Origin: Rhynochetos jubatus
Taxonomy: Eukaryota; Chordata; Aves; Eurypygiformes; Rhynochetidae
Direction: 5' to 3'
Assembly (NCBI GenBank): GCA_027574665.1
Contig: CM050652.1
Span: 39,495,631 to 39,559,630 of the forward strand
DNA: 64,000 bases
The notes under the pieces were generated by a model, which was given only the letters and a program-made list of their open reading frames with translations, had not been told where the DNA came from and ran no database searches. The translations under genes were made by a program, and so were the position numbers. This document shows, piece after piece, positions 25,037 to 38,705 of the stretch (positions are counted from its first letter, which is position 1; each line of letters begins with the position of its first letter).

Positions 25037-28000
25037 AATGTTTTGCTCCAGTTCAGCCCCAGCAATGGAAAACTACACTCTCCACACAATGCAGAACTGA
25101 TGGGGATGGAGAATCTTCCTTGCTGAACTGTTAGTGTTGAACAGAGAATCCTACGAAAACCCATTCACGTATTTTTACCCAGCACTGTATTATTAGAAGA
25201 AAACTCTTGTTTGATCTTTAAAGGCTGCCTTTTTTTTTTTTCACATTCCTCAAATATATCTAGAGTGACTTAGTTCATTCTTGCTAGTTTGACACAACAG
25301 AAAATATATTGTTTTTCCTTACTACAGTACAGATCAGCATCAAATGAACTCATAGGCATTCTTAGCATTACTTGTGAGTTTAGGAAGAGATAATCGTTTT
25401 TAAATCTTCACCAAACCACTGTCCTGAAGATAATACACTTCATAAAACCACTGACTCTAGCTTACCACTGTTTAAATCTCTGCATTTAGAGAAACTGGTG
25501 TCATTTTTTCCAATAAAAGAACATTTGTAAGGTGATAAAAGTTCATTTTAAAGTACTGTTGATGTAGTTCACTGGAATTTGCTTTAATAGCTTTTGTAAT
25601 CCCTGAGTGGAAAAGCAGATCATTTACTTTAGCAGATTATTTGTTTTTTTCAAATAAAAAGCTGTGGAAGGGATTTAGTTTACTGACAAAGCAAAAAAGT
25701 AAAGTAATTTCATTAACTATGCTAATTTAGATTTCCCTAGAAAAAAAACCCCAAACTATAGTTTATTACATTTTCAATTACAATTAATCTATTTCTCAAA
25801 TTCTAATTAAATGCCTGAGTGACAAAAAATATTGTGTGGTTTTGTGGTTTTTTTCGAGAGAAAGTGTTCGTTTTGTCCACTGCAGAAACATACGTTTGAT
25901 GCTTTCCAAGTTTGGGGTTACTTAGCATATTCTATCTCAGATTTACATTGCTGATACTGGGCTTGAAAGATATCTTCTATTACATTCTTTGGAGAATACA
26001 ATGTTTTTAATGTAAAGTTTTGCTTTCAGGGTCCTTTCTGGGAGAAAGAAGAAGGAGTAGGAAAGATATCCTACTTGGACATTTCAGCTTAATATACTCA
26101 CAGTGCAGCAAAAATATGTAACTTACTACTATTCAAATCTGAGTTTGGCATTTTGAACTTTTACAGGCTTATTGCAAATTGCCAACGGTGAGTGATCCTT
26201 TATGAGATAATCTCCCATTCCAGGAAACCAGGCCCAGGGATGTGAGGCATGCAAAATACTTGCCTCAGAGGGAAAGGCATTAGGAAATTGCCTCACTACA
26301 TGTAAGTTCTGTGATGGCACTGTTAATGGTGTTACTTCTGATGTAATAAAACATGCTGCTTTAACCCCAATTTGTTGCTAAGGAAGATTTTTGTCAGAGA
26401 CATTAGATGCACTGGAGATTATTACACACCATAATCAGAACTTTGGCCATTTCCACCCTAAAACATGGGAAATTGCAAGGAGAAAGGATTATTCACACCT
26501 ACACTTCCTTTGTATGTAAGTTTTGAAGAGAGATTTCTAGGAGAAAAGACAAAAAGAGAAAAAGTGGAATAACAGTGGAGAACAAATAGGCCTGTACACA
26601 GGCTGAAAGTTCAACTTCTTGACCTCACATACACATATTCTTAGGAGTTTTGTCAGATACAGTAATGTGAACAGTTGCAGTGAGACAAAATGCTGATTCA
26701 TAATTCTATAACAAAATATTTTCTAGTCTTGAGAACTACAGAAAAATCTAAATAAGAACAACCGTTTTAAAAAAGTCTTGCTAACATATATAGTAAATAA
26801 AAAGGATTATGTTAGTCATTGAATCTCTGGAGGAGAGTTAAAACTGTCATGTTTTCTTTTAAAACAGATAAATCAGTGATCATGACTTCCTTGTATTGAC
26901 ATTGATTCCAGAAATATAAAAATTAATTGACATCTTCAAAATAACACATTATATGTTACTCCTGCCTTTGTCATCATCCTGCTGCTGGGTCAAAACAGTC
27001 ACTTCACTTCCCTGAATTTCCATGTCACCTTTTTCTCTGATTTATTTTAAGTCAGTGAGTTCCTGAGGCTGGAAAAGTCACTATATGCCCTCTTCATGCC
27101 TAGTATTACAGTTCTGCAGTATATCTCAGGTTCACTGGCACTATTGTATTACAATGCATAACAACAGAGGTTCATTTATTGATGTATTTTAGCAATTGCT
27201 TGTCATAAAACAAATAAAAATGTGGCCTTCTCTAATATAAAAACATATTATTTTTCTTGTGACAGTAGCATGATTTATATCCATCTAATGAAAATAAGAT
27301 CTGTATATTAGGCCTTTGAAAGTTCTCACTGGCAAGCAGAGGGAAATGAGTCTTCCCTTTTCTGATGCAATGATTTTTGACAACCTACTTCTTTGCAAAT
27401 CCTTTGTGGCTACACTGCCGTGTCCTCATCATTTCAAGAAAAAATATCCTATCTATGTATAGTTCAGAAGATATTTTACCTGTGTCAAATTGTGTCCTCC
27501 TGTTCTGAGGGCAAATAAAAACCCTGTGAGAAACTTAAAATTACTTAAAAATCTGTGACGTTCTGCAAATCTATCCCCTGTAGCATGGAGTAGAATGAGC
27601 AGAGTGGGTTTTCTTACAGTGTAAGATGGACAGTTCTGCATCTTCCATCATGGGAACACACCAAGATATTTTATAGATTTTAGCAAGTAGAAAAAGGCTC
27701 TGCACACCTTTCTGTTCCTTTACAAGGCAGTATCTAATGACTCCCATACTCTCCTGCCTCTTCCCCTTGTCTCTGAGGAAATCCAACCTGTGCTACCAGT
27801 GCAAACATGGTCAGATTTCAGGTGTGTGATTTTCTTTGTGGGTTATGAAGTCACTTGACAATAGCACTGCATTGTTATCCAGATTCACTGTCTGAAAAAT
27901 CTTAGAAACTTTGAGATGTATACTGTTCAGGGACATGTATTTGTTAAGATCAGTAATGCTAATAATATTTCTTAGACAGAGAGCTATTTTGGGGAAAAGA

Positions 28001-31000
28001 TTTTGTGCATAGAACTTTTCTAAATATAAGACAGGGTGACTAGGTATGTATGCATTCTTGGAGTCTATCTTCTGTTAGTCATGTGGGAAATCACATGTTT
28101 TTTAAATGTTAACTTTTAATTTCCAAGACAACTACTGCAGTGTTCCTGTATTCCTGTAGGCTTCCCTGCTCAGAAAGTAAACCAATTTCAGTCTGCAATA
28201 CCTATTCATATCTTAATTGATTTCATGAATTCAAGTTTGCAAAAGAAGGAATGTCAAGTCTATATTTCACAGAATAAAAGTTTTATTTTAATCCTTAAAG
28301 GATTGTCACAAAAATCAATTTTACTACTTCAAGTTGAAAAATGTGTAAATTTAACTGTCATTTACTTTCTAAAGACTGTATTTGCCTTTTTGCCTTTATG
28401 CAGTGGATGATGAAGAAACCACAAGAGACTTTAAAGCTACCTGGATGTAAAAGAAAAAGTCATTATAAAAAATCAAATTGTAGGTAACTTCTTTAACTGA
28501 CTGAGGATTGATTCCTGTAATGCGGATAAAGGCCTAATAAGTGATAGTATCATTGGTCCTGGGGATTTAAGATTAGTCTGTAAACATTTTTTTTACCTTC
28601 TAAGTTGTTGTATTGATTTTGTATTGATATTTCCATTATCCTTACAGTTTTTCCTTAAGAATCCATTTGTTTTCTTTCTCAGGCAGAAGGAAGAAAAGAT
28701 TAAGAAAGTGAAGTTAAGTTGATAATGACTACTAATGCCTCCCTGGGAATACGGGAACTGCCAAACTCCACCTTTTTCCAGTTTTGCAGATTACTTTGAC
28801 AGTCCTTTTTGGTTTGTTTTACACAGGCACCACTTTACTGCAGCTCACAGTAACAATCCAGTGCTCCTTGATACGAGCTAAGATACGTATCTATCTTAGG
28901 TGCATTTTCTTTAGTGTTTCATCAGCATTTGTTCTTGTCAGCCAATGGAATAATATGACAGAAACAAATGGCAACGTGCTTCCTGTTTGCTAAATACAAA
29001 ATGGTCTGCACACAGCTGAGAGAACTCTTACTTGTTTTGGTTTTGAAAGTGCTCTGTGGAGTTCAAATGCTAGGGACAGACAGCATCCCTTTAACTATTT
29101 TCAGACTTAATGTAGACCTGCCAGATACCCTGAGAAAAGAAGATCAATATTTTTTTTTTTTAACATATTTATGAAATTTTTAGCATTTTCATACAACTAT
29201 AAGTAACAGATACAAATAGAATTCTTATAATGTGAAATAGATAACCCCATATCATGGACATACAAAAGTAAGGATCAGTGCCATAAAAATAAGAACTCAG
29301 AAATATGAAACACAGCAGACAGTACTTTGGAAAAAAAGTGTAGCAGTGATTATCATCATAATTGCATTCACAGTGTAGGTTGCATTTTATCAATAAAACA
29401 TTGGAAAAGAGCAAGCTAATGTTTGCAATTTACATTTAAATGCTTTATATAAAACAAACAATCATGCAATTAATACCTTGGGGAATAAATCATCATAAAT
29501 ACTTTACTCAGGTAACAGAAGACTATTTATAATACAGAGGCTACATATTTTTATTAACTGCTATGAAAAGAATAGCAAAAGAACTATATTTAATGGAAGT
29601 TTATTTATTTGGTTCCTCAAAGATTTTATTTGAAAATTCTTATGCAATTTAATTGAGAATTAAATCAACAGGGTTTAATAGTAACCAAACATTATTATTG
29701 TAGCTTTCTCAGGGGAAGTGGCAAACACACATACTTAAATTAATTTTTATTTGAAGGTCATTAAAAATGTAGCAGAGAATGCTTATTTTTTGAATGGAAA
29801 TTTGACATTTCCTGTGGAAATTATGTTCCTTCTTATATAGATTTCTCTAAGATGTTTTTTTATGTATAAAAAGTTTTCATTTCTCAATGCAAGACTGAGA
29901 AAACATATTTTGGAGAAGGGATGAGATGGGTAAGTATGGAACCCAGAAGTAATTTATATTTTCCACTGCTGAAACATAATTCATACCTCCAAAAAGTACC
30001 ACAGAAGTCTAATGGAGTCTTCCTAGAAGCTAGGATCCTAATTTGTTAATATGGAAAAAAATCAGCCTACTTATATTTGCTGTCTATCCTGACATAGTTA
30101 CAAAGAACGTTGGAAAGAGGAGCGTGATGCATAATTCTAAGTCCATGTAGATAAAACATTAAAAAATAATTTACTTTGTAAAAACACCTGCATTCTGGGC
30201 TAGGCTTTGTTTTGTTCTTAGAAAGAAAGCCTCAGACAGCTGACAGACTAAAACAAAATAGTAACTGTGACCAGTGCCTTCAGCCAACCTTTTCTCCCGG
30301 GGGATGTTTCACAATAAGGAGAGGCTATCTGTCTCCATAACTGTTTTCTAGCATTTGGGAGGGAGAAAAGAAGGACATAATGGCTTCTAGATTTTCTTGC
30401 TGCCAGAAGATTTTGTTAAATGTTCCAATTCCCCTAAAGGAGATGAAGAAGGAAAAGTAGCAATTCTCTTTTATTCACAGTGTGAGCTTTCAGGATGTCC
30501 TGTGCTATTCTTGCCAGCTCACGGTGCATGTGTGTGCAAGGAGTAGTGCACTTGTCTCATCAGTTTTGTAACCCCAGAGACCAGAAGGTCTCTGTGTTCT
30601 CAGAATACCCAGGCATAAACCCTGTTTTATGATATACTGCCACAGGTTTGCTGGAAAGAAGTTGACCGGATTTATTGTATAGTAAGCATCTATTGTGGTC
30701 ATTCCAGCAAAGTGTTAATTACATGAATGCCAAGATAAGATAGCGCACCCCACTAATAAAAATTTCAGAAAAAAATGGTTTCTAATTCCCCTTTCATACA
30801 GCAGGCAAGTGAATTGTATTACATTTGCATCTTGTTCTGGATGTTCACATTCCATCACTACCTGCAGGGTATGGAGTTGCCCCGTGCTTAGTAACCCTTG
30901 TTCCCATTCTTCCAGGCTATGCACATGTACACAGGTTATGTATCTTACCTACAGGAGATCAGGTGATGCTCTTCTTACTCTGAGCTTAATCAGGATGCAT

Positions 31001-31870
31001 ACCTTGATCTGAATATCCAATTCAGTCCAATTCAGATATTTATCAGAAACAAATAGCTTTTTAATCACAGAAATGGAGACTTATTCTCAGTATTTTATAA
31101 ACTCTGGTATCATAACTATTCATTTAATAGCTATACAGGACTAATTTATGCATAACTGTCTTATGTAAAGTCAGACTTTCTACAGAAAACATGCAATAGT
31201 TCTGGAGAAAATAAAAAACTGGCAGTCTATTCCAGTCACGTCATCTGGAAATTTATCTGTAAATACGTCTCAAAACAGAGTTCCCAATGCTCAAGATGTT
31301 TCATTCTTCCACTGAATTTTTTTCTAACCTGAGAATTGATCTCTCCACAGGTTTACCTTTAATGGACAATGAGTTGATGTGGAGAGAGACAAGGCATAAT
31401 TAAGCTCTGCATTTTTAACAGTTTTCCCCTTCATATCTTCACTTCCAAACCATGCTTTTTCATTCGTGATGATTTTCCATTTCATTGCTGTCTGGCTTCA
31501 ATTTGAACATTATCTGAGATAAGACTGAAAGGTTTTTCTTCTGATAGTTTTGTGAGTCCAAACACTGACTCATTGCTTCTGTATATCAAAGTCTGAAATA
31601 GATCAAATAAAAACATTCAGAGAAATATTTCACTCTCTCTTTTCTCCTGTCTTGGAGACACTGCCATATGTCTCTTAGGGAAAAAAATGTCCTGCTTTCC
31701 CATCCTCAGTGCTGACACATTGGCTGTGTCACCGCACAGTGACTGATAATAATAGTTGAAATCATTTTCAGATATACTCTGACCAAATATGGTCTCAACG
31801 GACCTTTAAAGGATGCTTATGCTATAATTGCTAGAGGAAAATTGCCTTCATGGTTTCTGCTGTTCCTATA

Positions 31871-31886
31871 TTTTTTTTTTTTTTTT
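31871..31886. repeat. poly(T) run, 16 bases
   Basis: Simple T-run with no attached element. Confidence 0.9.
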
Positions 31887-32394
31887 GAATGTCCCTGTCC
31901 AAACTGTGCAATGAAGCAGTGACAAGACTAGGCTAGTGATAACCATGTCAGAAAATTAATGTCTAATGCAGATTTTTGTGCCATTTTTGGATACTGAGAT
32001 TTATCTACATACCTATAGATGTATAATGGCTGGCTAGGAGGGCTGGAGGTTGGTAAAGATGCATGGTCTTGCAGACAGGAAGACAAGCTCAAGAAAGCTC
32101 CTGGCAAACAGATTGTCAAGATACCATTGGCATGAAGGGAAACCTTTTGAACAGCAGCTGTAGTGTCAAAGCCTGAACACGTAGGGAGTTAGAAGTTTGC
32201 CTTAGTCAATCTTAAGACTAATGCCAGAATATAAGGGTGCTTTTGCTTTCTCAGTGTGGACAGAGACATAGAAACTTGAGGTGCTACTCCTTCCAGCTGT
32301 GTGTGTCACTTCTGAACATGATTTAATAGCGCTTTTCTAACAGCAAAATTAAAATAACTGTACTCAGACTTTGACTTAAAACCAGAACTTGCTA

Positions 32395-32715
32395 TTCAGG
32401 GAATTGGAAAGCCTGTTTCTTAAGAAATGACTTGAAGATTTTGGTTTAGTCAGAAGAGAAAAATAAAAGCTAAGAGAGAATATGATTGCTGTCTCTGAAT
32501 AGCTTTCTGGACTAAACTGCAGAATGACTTAAAATGGCTTAAGTGAAGATGTTATACTGGTACAAGACCACCTGTGTACAGGAATGAAATAGAATCAGGC
32601 TGGAAATACACACAGCAGGTTGGGGAACATTGTTCTAGGAGGAGGAGGAGCAGTAAAAGATTTTATTAGCTTTTAGGCGGAATTTGACTAGTTTCTGGAA
32701 AGAGGTATAGAACAT
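32395..32715 (+). mobile_element. old CR1 LINE fragment, ORF2 C-terminal part
   Basis: The core reads GACTTGAAGATTTTGGTTTA, then GTCAGAAGAGAAAAATAAAAG, then CTAAGAGAGAATATGATTGC, matching the CR1 block that encodes ERLRELGLFSLEKRRLRGD with its following LINVYKYL. Further right, AATCAGGCTGGAAATACACA and GGGGAACATTGTTC resemble the FRLxIRxxFF and W-x-x-LP blocks. All frames are broken. The 3' terminus is not present. It is ancient, so the limits are approximate. Confidence 0.6.
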
Positions 32716-35700
32716 AATATTTCACCATAACAAAGAATGGGATCTGCAAACTTTTCAATTCTCCTACCTATGGTCCAGGGAGAGTAGTGCAGAGAAGTAC
32801 TTGCTGGACATCTCGTAAGGAAGATTTTGTCATCATCCTCAGTGATATTTCTGTTTTGGGGACAAACAACTCTTCTATTTCTAGTACTGTTAACCTGACA
32901 TATTTTATGGATAGTAAACTGTGCTTAAAATAAAACAGCATATGCGGAGCTGAGATCAGCTGTTATTCCAATTGCTTATGAGATGAAGAGGTAACTATAG
33001 TCTTGGAGATACAAATATCCAGGAGGCACAAGAAGCCATAAAGTTAAAATTAAAAATAGCATGCCATTGAAGTGTGATGAAGTTGCAACAGGTTTATGGA
33101 CATTTCTCCAGCAGTCTGCCTTTGCTTTACAAGTCTTGGTGTGCCATTAAATTCATTATGAAAAGCAAGTTGGAAAAAAAAAAGAGAAAATTCATGTAGA
33201 TATATATATAGGAAATTAAAATTTTTCCTTGTGTGAGAGCCAAAAGATTTGGTTAATAGGGATATTAACAATTTTCTGATCCTGACATCTTTTTTTTCAG
33301 GAGGTGTATGGATGTGGTCTTATTTTGAGGAAACATTTGCTGTCAGTAGAAAATTTAAAGAAAAAAGATTAGCATTAGGTACTGCAAACAATCTATTTTT
33401 CAGTGCTTGTATACCTTAACAATATCATTGAGAACAAAACAAGTCAGTCTAAATTCCAAGGTAGTATGGTAAGGCCCAGATTCAGGGGAAATATTAAGTC
33501 AAAGCTTTTGTATTAAATCAGACATAAAAAAAATTAATTTTGCCCTTACCAAAGATACTATATTTGTTGCTGTTGGAAAATACCAGTTTTTCTAATATAC
33601 ATACAGAAGTACAGAGGAAAGCAAGAAGGAACAGTCCCAGTCCATCGCAAGGTCAACAGAGGATAGGTTTCTTCTGGATATTAATAGAAGCTGAAAGAAA
33701 GAGAAAAAAAACCCCAACAAAACCCAGCCCAAACCTGTAGGCCACAGGTCTATGATTATGTTCTGTGGTCCCAGTACGTTACTGCCTAAGCATGGGGATT
33801 TGCCCTGGGACCTTAGAGTGGCTGACAATTTTTCAGCTTGACTTTAATATTAGCTTAAATCACTGAAATAATTAATTTTAAGAAATTTTTCATGCTTTGT
33901 TTTTGCTGCAAGGGATTTTACTAGACAGGTTTAGTGAAGCTTACCAAGCTTTAGTTTTCAAGAAGAAAATGGCAGTCTGCAAGCAAGGCTTTGCTGCGTA
34001 TCGCAGACGTTTTACACTGTCACTTGACAAATGAGAGTGGAACTGAAGGAGGTTTAAGAAAAGGAGATTTTTGAAGACATACGGCTAATTGATAATCCAA
34101 TTTGCTTGTGCTCAAGAGAGATTTTCATCAGCTAGTCACTTTTTTTTACAAAGCTTGTCATATGTTAAGCCAAAAGATTCCCAAGAAAGATAACTCATTT
34201 ATCTTATTTTATATTACTTTATTGATTTTATGCTGTGCCATATCAAATGCTATGATTACAGTTTTGAAAAGTACCATAGCTCTATGGCTAGAAAAGGAAA
34301 TTCTTGAATGTCCTCCAATAATAAGATAAAGCACACTGTTGAAGTTATATCTGTTGTGAAAGATTTCTGATGGCAAGAGATTATCAAAGTTAGCAAGCAA
34401 TTTAGCAAATTAGGGTAGAATTACAGTGAGCATCTAGATTAAATTAGTGTGGAATCCTGTATTATTAGCGTGGTTGCAAAACTGCTTTATGTCCTCATAG
34501 TTCTGACATTCTGAAAGATCACCTACTGTTATAGAAATAGTTAAGTCAGTGTCATGTCCTTATGAGATACCTGCTCTAAAAGGGGAGAACGCTTCCTGTT
34601 AGTATTCTTCATCTATTATTAGTTTCTACATTTCTTTGAAAGAAAAGTTATGATCAACATTGGTTCATGAGCTGCTATTCCACTGCGTAAAAAAAGCAGG
34701 ATGCGGTTAGTGTTGCCTGCGGTATGACAGGTCTTTGGCAACAGATTTCATTGCCTTCTTCTGAGATGAACACAGCTGAAAGTGGGTAGAGGCATCACAT
34801 GGATGAATTTATCTGTGACACCTGAGTGAGGTAGCTGAAGTCCATGAGTTCATCTCTTGTGTTGCAGGGTGAGAGAGGGGAAAGATCCATACTGAGAGAC
34901 AGCCAATGTTGCTCTCTTTGTTAGGAAGGATAACAGTACTGATTAAACGTACTTTTGGATCCCTCAAAATAATGTTAATTTCAAATTCCTAAAGCAGATA
35001 TAGTTCATGGTAGACACAAAGTAAATCTGGGGTTCCAGGTGATGGCTATTTATAAACAACATAGATGTTCGTAGATAGACTAGAATTTACGGTATATGAT
35101 GTAGTACTTGTGTATATTACATTTCATTCCTGATGGCAATGAAAGAAATTTGAATACTTCTGCAGTACAAAATAGAAATCTGTCCAGCGTGGCTTTTATA
35201 TGTATATGCCAGAAACAGATTTCAGATTAAAAAAAAAAAGAAAAAAAAAAATTGGGAAGAATGGATTGAATACCTGGTGTTGTTCTTATAAAAATGAAGC
35301 AGTTCTATCATCTTGTATGGTGAAAGAGTTGTAAATACAAAGCTTTGCCATTATTATGAAACATATTTAAAATATTCACATCTTGTGTTCGCTGTAAGAC
35401 AGGACCCCAGATCAGGAGACAGCTGTGATATAACAGGCTGCCTGGAAAGAGATAATTTAGTCATGTAGATTATGGTTTTGTGATGTGCCATGGCTCCTAG
35501 TTGGAAATAAAGCCATACAGAGCTTTTTGCTTATGGCATGTTATTGGTTGGCATCACATTTAACAAAACACTGCAGTCTCCTTTTAAACTCACTATGTGC
35601 AATGTCTTCATTGCCTGTTCTCAGACATGGAAACTTACAAATTTTTAATGCAATATAAATGGTCATCTAATGTGAAGTTAATGTTTTAGTGGATATAGTT

Positions 35701-36739
35701 AGCTATGGGTCCCCAGTAAGTGACAATTAGCCAGCATATTGCATATTTGGTGTCTTCCAGTGTTTGCTGCAAATGATAGCTAATAATAAAGAGGAATAAA
35801 GTACTTCCTCTCTCTCCTTCCAAGATTGTTTTACTTCTACAGATATGGGGAGTAGAAGATGAATTTTAATCTATCATCTGTCTGAACAGCAACAATAATC
35901 AAATAAATTATTTCTTTGTATTGGAAGGATCAATTCTATAATGAAACAAACCCCTCCTGCATTACTTAGTAATCTTCTCAGGATTCTTCTGTGCCAAAAG
36001 TAAAATAAAAATTGTTACAAATTTTGTTCAACTGCTTTTACTGGGGAATATTTTTTCCTCAAACCCTTACGTTTTTCTTGGCTAATCAACAAGTAACACA
36101 CTCTATAACAAAAACCAGACTAATAAAAGCCAAAAGAATACCCAAAACCCCAAACTACTTATATGCTGAAAAATTCATTTTTATTGTATCTGTTATCTTT
36201 TTTATAGAAGTATTTTATGCAAAATCAAACATTGCTTAAGTATAAACTTTGCTTGGTGGAAAAAAACAATCTTACAATCTCTGGTTGTGGAAATGTAAGT
36301 TTTTGATGGGAATCTTTTCTAATTCTGGTCTTTCAGTCAAGAACAGTTCCCTTAGGAAAATATTTTGACTTCAGCACAGGAAAATATCACCTAAAAGGAA
36401 GTAATTGAAGCTCTGTGCAAGACTTCCACCAGTGGTACATTAGCCTTAAATCCTTCCAGGATTATTACAGTGATGATGTTGACTTAATCACACCTAAATT
36501 TAGCTTGAAATGTTATATTTCAAATAACAGAATACAACATAGATCTTAGACAAAGCTCCTTGCATAGTGATGCAGAATTTAGAACAACCACTGTTCTGTA
36601 ATTGTGCCTTTCAGAAGTTAGCAAAACACAAGGTCAGAAAGTACTTAGCTCTTTGCCTTCTATTCTCTCTTTTAAATTTTCAAAGTTTTATAGCATATAA
36701 TATTTTAAATGAATCTGCCTTATTTGAGGCATAGTACCT
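32716..36739. other. unique sequence, no gene seen
   Basis: AT-rich DNA with an A-run at 35229-35251 and a short (TA) run near 33199. No gene, RNA or dispersed repeat recognised. Confidence 0.45.
35229..35251. repeat. poly(A) tract with one G
   Basis: Eleven A, one G, eleven A. No retroposed body or target-site duplication is evident. Confidence 0.9.
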
Positions 36740-37800
36740 AAAGTCTGGGAAACAGAAAAAAATCATACTGAAAAGGGGGAAAAAAAAGGTGATCTAAGCA
36801 AAAACGGGTTTATTAGGTTAACTTCAATACTCTCCAGAGTCTTAGAACATATTTTTGAACCAAAGAACAATCAAGGACGGAGGTAATTGGGAAGTGGTAA
36901 AGTGGGATAAATTGCAATATTGATCATCAAAGGTGAATTGTGTCTGACTAATCTTATGTCTTTTCTGCTAAAATGACTAATTTCTTAGATGGAATTAATT
37001 CAGTGGGCTTCGTCTGTCTTGATTTAAGTAATTTTTTTGCTATAATGTTATATATGAAATTATTATTTAAGGTGGAAATTACAGGCATTAATAAAAGAAT
37101 TAGGAATTGTATGAGAAACTGGCTAAGGAGGCTATCATAGGTTATGGCAAAGGCCAGTTCTCAGGAATAATATCCCTCAGAAGCTGATTCTGGTATTGTC
37201 CTCATTTCATGCATTTATTAGTAACCTCAGAATATGAACTAACACATGTGCCTATGACTTATCTGGGAGTCCTTGACAGCTCCAAGCAGGATCAGAACAT
37301 TGTACAAGAAGGGTGAAATGTCTTTTTCAACTGAAGGGCCAGAAAATTAATAGCACAAAGTGCAAAAATCTCCTAGTGCAAGCACTTCTATTCCAAAGTA
37401 AAAATTAACTAGCTAGAAATAATTGAAGGGGAAAGAGAGGTACCTGCTTTGAGTGATCATATAACAACTATGAACCATCAGTATGAAACAACTTTGAAAA
37501 AGCCTCATGAAATTCAAGGATGAAGTAGGTGAAATACTTTTAGGGTCAGAGGTGGGAACAATTATTCTACAAGACATTGGTAAAATTTCATCTAGAGCAC
37601 TGTACTCCAACTTACCAGAGTAATATGTAACAAATTCTAAAAGAGACTGGTAAAATGATCAGAACACTGAAATAAGGGTATTACAAGGAAATATTAAAAG
37701 AAGTAGGTTTATTCAACCCAGTTTGACCAAATTAGGCTTAAGAAGTTATACAGTATGAAGTTATGTTATATGAAGTTTTCATTTTTGGTGCAAATATCAG
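36740..37800 (+). mobile_element. old CR1 LINE, about 1 kb of ORF2 reverse transcriptase
   Basis: Although every frame is broken, CR1 ORF2 blocks can be followed in order. Near 36800 there is RLTSILSRVLEHIF (the LTSIPGKVMEQ block). Near 36930 GTGTCTGACTAATCTTATGT and the following GCTAAAATGACTAATTTC match the SCLTNLIAFYDEMT block, and TCTGTCTTGATTTAAGTAA matches VYLDFSKA. Near 37110 GAGAAACTGGCTAAGGAG matches the WIxNWLxxR block. Near 37460 ATAACAACTATGAACCATCA matches the LNMSQQCALAAKKANG block. Near 37590 AGAGCACTGTACTCCAAC matches LEYCVQF, and near 37700 a RLRxLGL-like block follows. The piece has no large internal loss, lacks the 3' tail, and is the oldest long element in the window. Confidence 0.75.
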
Positions 37801-38700
37801 AGAAACAAAATTATTATTGAAATTAAACTTAATGTTATAGAAAATAAAATGTTTACGTATCAGTTGTGAATTAACTTTGACTGAAAGGTTGAATATGACA
37901 CCTAAATTTCCAAAGAGTGAAATTTTGAAAAGCTGGTAGTGGCAAGAAGCAATGTCTCATTTTACTTTTTTTCTTGTCTTTTTTTGTTTGTTTGCTTGTT
38001 TTGTTTTGTTTAGTGTTTTGGTTTTTTTTAGTTCCTACTCTTATGAAAAAGAGTATATAAGTAAAAGGTGTACCTAAATATGCACATTGGATTCAGCAAA
38101 TGCAATTTCTAACATGAAACTACAGGCATCTGATGTGTTGGTAGCTCCAAGGGGATCTGAAAGAAGATTCAAAGTCTTTTTGTTATTGAAAGAGTATATT
38201 TTGTATTTTTTTCCTACATATTTGTTTATAAACAGTACTCCTTCTGTACCAAAAAGGTACTGTGATAGCATGTAATAAGCATACTGTGCACACAGAATGT
38301 TAGTATACCATATCAAACTACATTGCATTCCTATAACATTTTGAATGGAAGTTTTTTGGGGGATGAAAAAGGTATTTTAAAACTTTAGATGAATCTATTT
38401 ATTAAGCAGTCAAAACTGTATTTCTATGGGTTCAAGTGTTTTGTTAAAAATAGGATGGGTAATATATAAATAAAATGAAAATAGCTAGGCATTCCATATA
38501 TGGAGATTATGCTCCCCCATACAATTTCATCTTTTTACTCAGCCTTTAACTTTGAAAACCTATTGGCTGAATAAAGTGTCTGTGAGCTAGACTTTGAGGA
38601 GAAAACTGTTAAATATTTTTATCTATGTGTTTTGTGGCAATAGAGATACTAGAACTTGAAATACACGTGCTCCCTTTTTGGTGATTTAGTTGCAACTAAT
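37801..38700. other. unique sequence, no gene seen
   Basis: AT-rich flank between the old CR1 piece and the solo LTR, with a T/G-rich tract at 37964-38030. No gene seen. Confidence 0.5.
37964..38030. repeat. T/G-rich low-complexity tract
   Basis: TTTG and TTTTG units with T-runs over about 67 bases; simple sequence. Confidence 0.8.
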
Positions 38701-38705
38701 GCAAG
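38701..38705. repeat. target-site duplication, left copy (GCAAG)
   Basis: Five bases identical to those directly after the LTR at 39318-39322. A 5-bp duplication is what ERV-L type integrases leave. Confidence 0.85.

Larger units (their letters stand above)
23481..32394. other. long unique stretch, no gene seen
   Basis: About 9 kb of AT-rich DNA without recognisable gene or dispersed repeat. It holds a CA-rich tract (24984-25036), a T-run (31871-31886), a conserved-looking part near 25480-25700, and a 21-nt splice-flanked block at 26167-26187 that I do not call. Octamer sites occur near 24112 and 30822. Confidence 0.45.

Noticed and set aside
26167-26187. 21-nt block on the + strand with good acceptor and GTGAGT donor
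   Set aside because: It could encode AYCKLPT as a microexon, but the same base-rate problem applies and there is no supporting neighbour in phase.
31230-31345. Sequence resembling the antisense of a CR1 tail (CCAATGCTCAAG..CCACTGAATTTTTTTCTAACC)
   Set aside because: Only one short block fits and the neighbouring CR1 blocks are absent.
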